A stretch of DNA of 36,474 nt from an uncultured Prevotella sp. (GTDB taxonomy: Bacteria > Bacteroidota > Bacteroidia > Bacteroidales > Bacteroidaceae): positions 1 to 36,474 of the forward strand of contig ONPM01000024.1 of NCBI GenBank assembly GCA_900319715.1, in the 5' to 3' direction. A program made the translations under genes and the position numbers. Below the pieces are notes generated by a model. That model was not told the origin of the DNA and searched no databases. It saw only the letters and a list, made by a program, of their open reading frames with translations. Shown here one piece after another: positions 29,789 to 36,474 of this stretch (position 1 is the first letter of the stretch; the number at the start of each line of letters is the position of its first letter).

Positions 29789-31313
29789 TAACAAGGAGAA
29801 TGTAAACATATTGACGGCGTTGCTTGTGGCGCATGGCGTCCGTCATGCGGTGGTCTGTCCTGGCAGTCGCAATTCACCCATCGTACATAATCTCAACGAG
29901 TGTCCTGACATCCAGTGCTTTCCCGTCACCGACGAGCGCAGTGCGGGCTTCTATGCCTTGGGCATGTCGCAGGCTCTCAAGTCACCCGTCGCAGTCTGTG
30001 TCACCAGTGGCTCGGCTCTGCTCAACCTTGCTCCTGCTGTCGCAGAGGCGTATTACCAGCACGCTCCATTGGTGGTGATCTCCGCCGACCGTCCTCCTCA
30101 ATGGATCGATCAACTCGATGGTCAGACGCTTCCTCAGCCCGATGCCCTTGGACGCTTCGTCCGTAAGGCGGTCTCGCTGCCTGAGCCTCGTGATGAGGAG
30201 GAGCGATGGTTTTGTAACCGCCTGGTCAACGAGGCTCTCGTCATCAGGAATGCCCCCGTCCACATCAACGTGCCCATCTCCGAACCGCTCTTCGACTTCA
30301 CGACGCCTTCCCTCCCGTCGGAACGTAAGATCGAACGGCTGTCATCCGACATCTCTCCAGCAACCTTGAACCATGTCACCCGCATGTTCCTCCAGGCCAA
30401 GCGTCCGATGCTGATCGATGGCCAGCCCATGAACCCCCTTCTCGATGAGGCCGTGGCGCTGGTGGATGGCGATGAGGCCTATGTGCCCGATTTCGTGCTT
30501 TATATCGGAGGCTCCATCGTGAGCAAGCGGTTGAAGCGCTTCCTTCGCAAAGCCCATGAGACCTGGATGATCAATGAGGCGGGCGAGGTCGCCGACCCCT
30601 TCATGAACCTGACGCATATCGTCCAGGGCGACGGGGAGGTCGTGGCCGATCATATCCGTTTCATGTTGGTCATGGAACCTCACCCTTTTGTGCAGCAGTG
30701 GGACGAACTTCTGGCTCGTTTGCGCCGTCATGCCGATGCTTATGAGCCGGCTTATTCCCAGATGGCAGCCGTGAAGTATTTCGAGGGCAGCGTGGGCGAT
30801 GCGGTGGTACACTACGCCAACAGTTCTGCCATTCGCCTAGCCAACAGTTTTGCCCGTTCCCATACCGTCAGGTGTAATCGGGGTGTCAATGGTATCGAGG
30901 GCTCGCTCTCCACGGCGGCAGGTTTCTCGGTGGTGACTGACGGGCCAGTGTATTGCGTCATTGGCGACCTGAGTTTCTTCTACGATCAGAATGCGCTGTG
31001 GAACCAGAACCTGCGGGGCAATCTCCGCATACTCTTGCTCAACAACGGCCGTGGTGGCATCTTCAACCTCCTTCCTGGTTTGGAGCAGAGCCCTGCCCGC
31101 GATAGATACGTGTCTGCTGAGCACCACACCTCTGCTGAAGGCATTTGCCGTCAGAACGATATCGTATATTTGTCTGCTTCCGACATGCACCAGATGCGTT
31201 CCGCCATCGACACCCTGGTCAGTACCGATAGCAATCGCCCCGTGCTCCTCGAGGTCTTCACCGATGCCGACGCAGACGCCCAGACTCTGAAAGACTATTA
31301 TAGAAGTGTTTAG
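29778..31313 (+). CDS. menD: 2-succinyl-5-enolpyruvyl-6-hydroxy-3-cyclohexene-1-carboxylate synthase
   Basis: 511 aa from ATG at 29778 (a second ATG at 29781), overlapping the menF end. It joins isochorismate and 2-oxoglutarate using thiamine diphosphate. It has the N-terminal PGSRNSPI motif, Glu53 in TDERSAGFYALG (activates ThDP), TSGSALLNLAPAVAEA, and the ThDP/metal motif GDLSFFYDQNALWN followed by NNGRGGIFNLLPG. It is about 40 residues shorter than usual. The loss appears central, between RPMLIDGQPM and the DEAYVPDFVLYIGG strand, where family members have a longer segment. The catalytic parts look complete. Confidence 0.92.
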   Translation: MMYSNKENVNILTALLVAHGVRHAVVCPGSRNSPIVHNLNECPDIQCFPVTDERSAGFYALGMSQALKSPVAVCVTSGSALLNLAPAVAEAYYQHAPLVVISADRPPQWIDQLDGQTLPQPDALGRFVRKAVSLPEPRDEEERWFCNRLVNEALVIRNAPVHINVPISEPLFDFTTPSLPSERKIERLSSDISPATLNHVTRMFLQAKRPMLIDGQPMNPLLDEAVALVDGDEAYVPDFVLYIGGSIVSKRLKRFLRKAHETWMINEAGEVADPFMNLTHIVQGDGEVVADHIRFMLVMEPHPFVQQWDELLARLRRHADAYEPAYSQMAAVKYFEGSVGDAVVHYANSSAIRLANSFARSHTVRCNRGVNGIEGSLSTAAGFSVVTDGPVYCVIGDLSFFYDQNALWNQNLRGNLRILLLNNGRGGIFNLLPGLEQSPARDRYVSAEHHTSAEGICRQNDIVYLSASDMHQMRSAIDTLVSTDSNRPVLLEVFTDADADAQTLKDYYRSV

Positions 31314-31323
31314 AGTTTTTTGT

Positions 31324-31435
31324 TTTAGACTTTATTGTTTATAGTTTAAAGTTTATAGTTTATAGTTGATTACCGTGCAAGCCATTCCGCCTTTAGAACA
31401 TATCATCTATAAACTATAAACTTTAAACTATCAAC
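31324..31435. repeat. Complete heptad cassette B (menD/nucleoside-kinase gap)
   Basis: TTTAGAC, TTTATTG, then GTTTATA, GTTTAAA, GTTTATA, GTTTATA (left arm 31337-31364). A 43-bp core starts GTTGATTACCGTGCAAGCC and ends ATATCATCT (31365-31407). The inverse arm TATAAAC, TATAAAC, TTTAAAC, TATCAAC follows (31408-31435). It lies between two convergent stops and could terminate both transcripts. Confidence 0.9.
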
Positions 31436-31448
31436 AAAAAGAGATCAG

Positions 31449-33134
31449 TTAGTACTTAAAACTGCTGCCTCCGACGAACTCGCGCATGATGCTGGTGGGA
31501 GGAATCTCCTTGTCGCTGACGGGCAGGAAGAAGTGGATGAACTTCAGCAGCCGGTGGGCCTCAGAGTATTCCGGACAGTTCTTGGGTACGGAGGCCAGAA
31601 TGATCTCCGCATGCGTTCTCAGCACGGCGAATTCGATGTTCAGTGCCGAGTTGAACATCACGTCGGCCGTCTCCTGATAAGGGAATATCCATTGGTCTTC
31701 GGCCTCACACACGTTTTTCCATTGGGCAATGGTCTGCTGGGCGGTATAGGCACCCTTGTTGTAATCGCGGATGATACGGCGCAGCAGTCGGTTGTCGCGG
31801 ACGGGAATCCAGTTGTGGTCGTCGATGGAGATACTGGTGAGGGCGGATATATATATCTTGTATTTCAGCGAGTCGGGCAGTTTCTTTGTCAGCAACGGAT
31901 TCAGAGCGTGGATACCTTCAATGATGAGTACCGTGTCGCCACCCAGTTTTAGTTTCTTTCCGTTCCATTCGCGCTTGCCTGTCACGAAGTTATATTCTGG
32001 AATCTCCACGCGCTCACCGTCCATCAGCCGCATCAGATGTTCCTCCATCAGGTGATAGTCTACCGTCTCGATGTTGTCGAAGTCATAGTCGCCGTTAGGC
32101 AGTTTCGGCGTGTCCAGACGGTTCACGAAGTAGTCGTCCGTCGAGAACGATATAGGCCTCAGTCCGCAGGCCAGCAACTGCACGCTGAGACGCTTGCAGA
32201 AGGTGGTCTTGCCTGATGACGACGGTCCAGTGATGAGCACCAGTCTCACGGGATCTTTCTCCTGGTGGAAGCGACGGTCTATCTCTTCGGCTATCTGCAC
32301 AATCTTCTTCTCCTGCAGGGCCTCGCTGACCTGTATCAGTTCCGGGGCGTGTCCTCGCATGATAGCCTTGTTCACGTCGCCGGCGTTCGACAGTCGCATG
32401 ATGATGTCCCAGTGTGTCTTCTCGGCGAACATCTCGAAGGTCTTGGGCTGTGCCACCTTCTCTGCCACTTTCGAGGGACAGTTCCAGTCGGGCACCCGCA
32501 ACAGCAGTCCCTCCTCGTGGCGCTCCAGGTCCCATACCTGCAGGTAGCCTGCACTCGGCACCAAGGGCCCGTAATAGTAGTCCACGGTGTCGCCCAGCGT
32601 GTAGTAGTCGCTATAGATCTGGCCGCTGGTTTCCAGGAGTTTCACCTTGTCCTGGAATCCCCGTTCCGTAAACACGCGGATGACCTCATCCGTTGTTGCC
32701 TCGGTGCGGCGGAAGGGCATGTCGAGACTTACGATCTCCTGCATCCTCGCCTTGATCTTTGCCACATCCTCATCAGTTACCTTCTCCCCTCCTGTGTTCT
32801 TCTTCTTGAAGTTGCAATAGTAGCCTCTCGACAGCGAGTGCTCGATGAAGAGTTTCGAGCCTGGAAACAGATCCTGCGTGGCCTTGTAGAGCAGGAAACT
32901 CAGCGAGCGTACATACACCCGGTGACCCGATCCCTCGCGGGCATCGAGGAACTCTACGTCGCGGTTCTGGTACACCCTGAACTTCAGCCCTTGGGATACG
33001 TTGTTGACTTTGGCGGAAACAACGGGATAGGGAAATTTGACGTCATCGGCAAACTCCTGATACACGTCGAGCAGCGAGGTTCCCTCGGGGAAACTCTTTG
33101 TCACGTTGTTGTTCTTGCAGCGGATCTGTAGCAT
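31449..33134 (-). CDS. Nucleoside (uridine-kinase-like) kinase with TGS and tRNA-synthetase-like N-terminus
   Basis: 561 aa. N-terminal TGS domain (about 1-60; FPEGTSLLDVYQEF), then a threonyl/alanyl-tRNA-synthetase-type second additional domain (about 65-200; LFIEHSLSRGYYCNF), then a phosphoribulokinase/uridine-kinase domain with the P-loop GPSSSGKTTF near residue 302 and the Walker-B-like VLIIEGIHALNP. This architecture is common in Bacteroidetes and is annotated as nucleoside or uridine kinase; the substrate is not certain. Own promoter at 33170-33177; converges on menD. Confidence 0.9.
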   Translation of the reverse strand: MLQIRCKNNNVTKSFPEGTSLLDVYQEFADDVKFPYPVVSAKVNNVSQGLKFRVYQNRDVEFLDAREGSGHRVYVRSLSFLLYKATQDLFPGSKLFIEHSLSRGYYCNFKKKNTGGEKVTDEDVAKIKARMQEIVSLDMPFRRTEATTDEVIRVFTERGFQDKVKLLETSGQIYSDYYTLGDTVDYYYGPLVPSAGYLQVWDLERHEEGLLLRVPDWNCPSKVAEKVAQPKTFEMFAEKTHWDIIMRLSNAGDVNKAIMRGHAPELIQVSEALQEKKIVQIAEEIDRRFHQEKDPVRLVLITGPSSSGKTTFCKRLSVQLLACGLRPISFSTDDYFVNRLDTPKLPNGDYDFDNIETVDYHLMEEHLMRLMDGERVEIPEYNFVTGKREWNGKKLKLGGDTVLIIEGIHALNPLLTKKLPDSLKYKIYISALTSISIDDHNWIPVRDNRLLRRIIRDYNKGAYTAQQTIAQWKNVCEAEDQWIFPYQETADVMFNSALNIEFAVLRTHAEIILASVPKNCPEYSEAHRLLKFIHFFLPVSDKEIPPTSIMREFVGGSSFKY

Positions 33135-33169
33135 ATTATAAGTAGTCCTTTTTTATGGCAATCTGTCTG

Positions 33170-33177
33170 CAAAGATA
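33170..33177 (-). promoter_or_regulatory. -7 box of the nucleoside kinase gene
   Basis: Minus-strand TATCTTTG (plus CAAAGATA) about 35 nt upstream of the start. A near-match -33 CTTG lies 20 bp away (33198-33201). Confidence 0.6.
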
Positions 33178-33272
33178 TGCACATTTTCTGGAATATCCAA
33201 GTATTTGGACAAAAATCTTCATTTCACTTTCTCCCTAAGGTCGGGGGCGGTGGAAGGTCTCAACTATTTTCA

Positions 33273-33319
33273 GACTGCCAGTCCGAACGCCTCGGACTGG
33301 CAGTCCGTCGGGAACGGAC
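33273..33319. terminator. Two overlapping GC-rich hairpins downstream of the PD40 lipoprotein gene
   Basis: Perfect 14-bp stem GACTGCCAGTCCGA / TCGGACTGGCAGTC with a 5-base loop (33273-33305), then GTCCGT/ACGGAC (33303-33319). They share bases 33303-33305, so they cannot both form fully. It lies just past the minus-strand stop at 33333. There is no T-run, so call it a likely mRNA 3'-end structure. Confidence 0.55.
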
Positions 33320-33332
33320 AAAACCAGTAAGG

Positions 33333-34814
33333 CTATCGCCAGTCAGTTCGTGTGGATTGTCGCTTCGGACTCTCCAACCTTCTTCCCATTTCTCGGGCAT
33401 CCATCTTGACTGGGCGCGACGTAAAGTCAGGTGTATTATAGGAATACAACAGTTCCCGATAGTATTCCTTGGGATTACGTTGTGGCAAGAGGAAAGGCTT
33501 CGTGGCTTTCCCGTTTTCATCGATGGACGAGAAATAGAGACGGGTGTATAACCCATCATCCCTCCGACTAGTGAAGAGGAACCAATGACTATTGCCACTC
33601 CAGTTGTGCAGGCTCTCCGACCTACGGCTGTTCACCTCGTTCATCGGTCTGCTATCACCCGTTTTCAGGTCTATCAAGAAAAGTTCTGCCTCAGGATGCC
33701 AAACAGAAAAATAGCCGTAATCCAGTTGGGTGTACATCAGATAGCGTCCGTCGTAAGAAGGTCGTGGCCATGTAGCGCTCTTGCCTGTCAATGCAGCATT
33801 CACCAGCGTATCCACCTGATTTCCTGTTTTTCCTGTAGCCTCATCGAAAGCCACCCGGCAGAGGCTGTATTTCACCTTGTCATAATCCTGCGGATAGTTG
33901 CGAGTGGGCGTGGTAATGAAATAAAGACACTTGCCATCGGGCGAGAAAGCCGGCGTATTCTCCATCCAGTCTTTCTTCGTCAGCAAAGAGTCCTTGATAG
34001 CCACATGTTCCTGAGTGTCATAGACGAACACATCGGAAGACGTATCGTAGACCTCGATACGCTTGTTGTTTGCCATGTGGAAAATCTGGGCAGTCTTATT
34101 GGTCGAGAAGGTGCAATAGCGACCACCTGGATGCCAATAGGGATAGACCATCGAGCCTCCCAGACTATCGTTGCGAGCCTGTAGCACCTCGTCACGTCCC
34201 GTCGTATGAATCACCGTTGCCCCGTGAGCACCTCTGACATGAAATACATACTGGTCTGGATTCGTACGATTCTGCGTATGGCAGTTCATGCAATTGCCAT
34301 GAACCTGTGAATTCTCTATCATGGCCTGTTCCTCAAAGTCAGCCAGGTTTCGCTGATAGAGTCCCATGTGACTATAGAGCATATAACTGGGCGGGATGCG
34401 ACGATAGGTAATGCCCCACTCGTCCAACGGATACTGGCTCACATGGATGGCAAAATCCTTATATTGATACCATTGTCCCTCTTTCCGGGCACTCACAGAG
34501 ACCAAGATCTGACTACCCCTGTTTTCAGCCAGCAACTGGTGCCACTCGTCTATGTCGAAATCGGCAAAGGAACCATTGGCATGCAGACGACCCCCTTTCT
34601 TACCCTTCACCTCCACGTCAATATCCGTGAACGAATCATCTGCCATTGAGAAATTCAACGGAGCAATACCCACAGGCACCGTTACTCCAGTATAGTCGGG
34701 ATAGATCTCCGGCAACTGGTCAGTATGCTGGACATTCTCAGGGCGCGAACTGCAAGCAAACAGCATGCATGCCACAAGTACCCAACATCCGATATGTGCT
34801 ATCATCTTTCTCAT
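33333..34814 (-). CDS. Lipoprotein with one c-type heme motif and PD40/TolB-like propeller
   Basis: 493 aa. Signal peptide with lipobox (LFAC, Cys21). An N-terminal beta region is followed by a single CxxCH heme-binding motif (Cys175-Met-Asn-Cys178-His179). After this come repeated PD40-like blades (YPYWHPGGRYCTFSTNK, PAFSPDGKCLYFITT, RPSYDGRYLMYTQ). It is likely an envelope protein binding one heme c. Similar proteins occur in Bacteroidales next to a membrane protein like the one 12 bp upstream; function unknown. The C-terminus is Arg/Lys rich (PKRQSTRTDWR), next to the hairpin sequence, and could be a sequence drifted by the repeat. Confidence 0.8.
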   Translation of the reverse strand: MRKMIAHIGCWVLVACMLFACSSRPENVQHTDQLPEIYPDYTGVTVPVGIAPLNFSMADDSFTDIDVEVKGKKGGRLHANGSFADFDIDEWHQLLAENRGSQILVSVSARKEGQWYQYKDFAIHVSQYPLDEWGITYRRIPPSYMLYSHMGLYQRNLADFEEQAMIENSQVHGNCMNCHTQNRTNPDQYVFHVRGAHGATVIHTTGRDEVLQARNDSLGGSMVYPYWHPGGRYCTFSTNKTAQIFHMANNKRIEVYDTSSDVFVYDTQEHVAIKDSLLTKKDWMENTPAFSPDGKCLYFITTPTRNYPQDYDKVKYSLCRVAFDEATGKTGNQVDTLVNAALTGKSATWPRPSYDGRYLMYTQLDYGYFSVWHPEAELFLIDLKTGDSRPMNEVNSRRSESLHNWSGNSHWFLFTSRRDDGLYTRLYFSSIDENGKATKPFLLPQRNPKEYYRELLYSYNTPDFTSRPVKMDAREMGRRLESPKRQSTRTDWR

Positions 34815-34825
34815 CGTTCTCCTAC

Positions 34826-36049
34826 CTATATAAACAACAAGTCTTCCGTTTCACCATAAATCTTCTGCAAAGCACCATACTTCGGATGGTTCTTGATGTT
34901 CTCTGGATAGGTAGCCAACTGACGCATCTTCTGTGCCCACCGCTTATAGAAAAGTGTTTCCTCCAAGATGGAGATATATTTCAAGGCTACCTCATACTGC
35001 CCCGTCACAATGGCTGTTTCCGTCAGGCGGCACAATGCCCTGGCACTCTTGTTGTAGTTTGACATGCTCTCCATGGCCTCGAACATGGTCCGCTGTGCGA
35101 AGTTGACAAAGCCCATCTGGAAGAACAAATCGCTCATCATCATAGTTGATGTCGTACTGGTAAGGGCCGTGAAAGGTTTGTACAGACTCATTTTCAACTC
35201 ATCCGGACTTGTATCATGCTGATAATACTTAGCCAGACTGACAATATGATGACAGGCTTTTGCCTTAGGCTCCATCCTATTTGCTTTTTCTAACACTTTC
35301 TCCCACGCTAATTGACGCTGTAGGTAGTCATACTCCATCATTTCCAGCGTTCCAATCTTATCAGCCTGAATGGACCTGTAGTCAATACCCTTCACCATAT
35401 TCTCCAGAGAATAAGGCACAAAATAGGAACTGATCAATACACAGACTACTAATAACAATGCCATAGCCGTACTCTCCATCGCAACCATTACCTTATTAAA
35501 AGGCCGATGCAACCAACGCAGATGCCAGACAGCCATCAACAAGATAACAGGACCAGCCAACCAGTAGCCTACTGGCACAAGAGCAATAGAACCAGACAGA
35601 CTCGGTGTTTTCTTCTCAGGTAACAACAACATCAACACTAAGGTCAGTAGCACGGCTACAGGAAGTGTCATTGAAGTATCCATGTCGCACATCAAAAGCC
35701 ACAATACGATGGCTGGCAGAAAGGAAATGGGGAAAAGAATTTTGTCACTTACGGAAGGGATACTACGATGGATCAGAATCCAAAAGAACCATGACACGGC
35801 TGATAAAACTACAGCAAGGATAGCAGTACCTGCCGTCTCAAACAGGAAATACTGCACCAAGAACTCCCCTACATATCGCGCAAATCCTCCAGGCACAGCC
35901 AATCGCTCTGCCAGATAATCACCATTCCACAAAAACAGTTGAAGCGCTTCGCGCTCCATGATGACTGCGGGACGGACGAATAGCCAGAAACAGAAAACCA
36001 AAACTCCAAACAAAGTTGTCAGTGCTATTTGCAACTTATTTTTCATCAT
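34826..36049 (-). CDS. Multi-pass membrane protein with cytoplasmic or periplasmic helical-repeat tail (DUF6057-like)
   Basis: 407 aa. The N-terminal half has about six hydrophobic segments (for example ALTTLFGVLVFCFWLF, LLTLVLMLLL, LLLVVCVLISSYF). The C-terminal half (about 225-407) is helical with TPR-like features (YLQRQLAWEKVLEKANR, GQYEVALKYISILEE). I recall DUF6057 proteins of this layout in Bacteroidales, but the assignment is tentative. It is 12 bp upstream of the CxxCH lipoprotein, so the two are probably translated from one message and may act together in the envelope. No enzyme motif recognised. Confidence 0.75.
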   Translation of the reverse strand: MMKNKLQIALTTLFGVLVFCFWLFVRPAVIMEREALQLFLWNGDYLAERLAVPGGFARYVGEFLVQYFLFETAGTAILAVVLSAVSWFFWILIHRSIPSVSDKILFPISFLPAIVLWLLMCDMDTSMTLPVAVLLTLVLMLLLPEKKTPSLSGSIALVPVGYWLAGPVILLMAVWHLRWLHRPFNKVMVAMESTAMALLLVVCVLISSYFVPYSLENMVKGIDYRSIQADKIGTLEMMEYDYLQRQLAWEKVLEKANRMEPKAKACHHIVSLAKYYQHDTSPDELKMSLYKPFTALTSTTSTMMMSDLFFQMGFVNFAQRTMFEAMESMSNYNKSARALCRLTETAIVTGQYEVALKYISILEETLFYKRWAQKMRQLATYPENIKNHPKYGALQKIYGETEDLLFI

Positions 36050-36096
36050 TTTCTTTTTTCTTATTCATCAGAAGTTTCCAGGTACGGAGTTGTTGG

Positions 36097-36474
36097 TTAT
36101 ACCATTACAACCCTCACTATCTGTTCCAGCCAGTCGCGGTCTATGTCATCAAAGGTATTCAGTTCACGACTGTCTATGTCGAGCACTGCCACCACATCGT
36201 GGGACGCATTGAAGAGGGGGACGACAATCTCCGAGCGCGAAAGACTGCTACAGGCTATATGACCCGGGAACTGCTCCACATCAGGAACCACAATGGTTTC
36301 TGCACGCTGCCACGCAGTACCACAGACACCACGACCGAAAGGAATATGCATGCAGGCGACGCTTCCTTGGAATGGGCCCAGATGCAGTTCATCACCTTTT
36401 ACTATATAGAAACCCGTCCAAAAGAAACCCATCTCCTGGTGGATAGCGGCACTGACATTAGCCATCACGGAAAC
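36097..36474 (-). CDS. msrC: Free methionine-(R)-sulfoxide reductase (GAF domain), N-terminus outside the window
   Basis: Partial, 125 codons visible up to the window edge. It is a single GAF domain with the fRMsr signature: FFWTGFYIV, GRGVCGTAW with the catalytic-type Cys, and FPGHIACSSLSRSEIVVPLF with the second conserved Cys. It reduces free methionine-R-sulfoxide, coupled to thioredoxin, in the cytosol. The reading frame is still open at the window end (VSVMANVSAAI), so about 30 residues are missing. It lies 47 bp upstream of the membrane-protein gene on the same strand. Confidence 0.88.
   Translation of the reverse strand, partial: VSVMANVSAAIHQEMGFFWTGFYIVKGDELHLGPFQGSVACMHIPFGRGVCGTAWQRAETIVVPDVEQFPGHIACSSLSRSEIVVPLFNASHDVVAVLDIDSRELNTFDDIDRDWLEQIVRVVMV

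Overview
The window looks like chromosomal DNA of a gut- or oral-type Bacteroidales bacterium, most likely in the Prevotella/Segatella group. The evidence is: promoters of the Bacteroidetes type (TTTG, about 20 bp, TAnnTTTG) before many genes and no clear Shine-Dalgarno sequences; paired two-component-propeller/Y_Y_Y sensors beside glycoside hydrolases; a secreted S8 protease with a type IX-secretion-like tail; DUF4230 proteins; a TGS-uridine-kinase-like nucleoside kinase; and a menaquinone branch (MenF, MenD, MenI-like). Taxonomy is inferred from gene content and not proven.

Layout. 1-10315 (minus strand) is a probable four-gene carbohydrate operon: two tandem paralogous periplasmic propeller sensors, a GH31 enzyme with a PA14 insert (alpha-xylosidase-like), and a GH2 beta-galactosidase-like enzyme broken by a small deletion. 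10316-10884 is the only long gene-free stretch and is full of repeats. 10885-15278 holds an EamA transporter, a metallo-beta-lactamase-fold hydrolase, a TPR histidine kinase and the tRNA methyltransferase TrmO. 15198-17890 (minus) is an AGCS symporter with two DUF4230 proteins. 18035-19526 (plus) has a Kv-like potassium channel carrying a zinc ribbon and a lipoprotein. 19492-27126 (minus) has lysS, gpsA, pgi and a HAD phosphatase, interrupted by an S8 protease on the plus strand. 27281-31313 (plus) is a ROK kinase followed by tightly packed menI-like, menF and menD. 31449-36474 (minus) has a nucleoside kinase, a CxxCH/PD40 lipoprotein, a membrane protein with a helical-repeat tail, and the end of a GAF-type methionine sulfoxide reductase.

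The most striking signal is not a gene. Short arrays with a 7-bp period occur all over the window. Three are complete intergenic cassettes in which inverted heptad arms flank a related 38-47 bp core (20232-20334, 25263-25398, 31324-31435). Others are half-copies whose heptads overlap stop or start codons (16554-16590, 17171-17212). At least three lie inside open reading frames, where they encode extra loop residues: GH31 next to the catalytic nucleophile, TrmO, and MenF. A related ~58-bp palindromic cassette, built on the heptamer TTTAGAC, supplies the divergent promoter region at two unrelated gene pairs. I recognise no transposase, reverse transcriptase or CRISPR gene in the window that would explain these.
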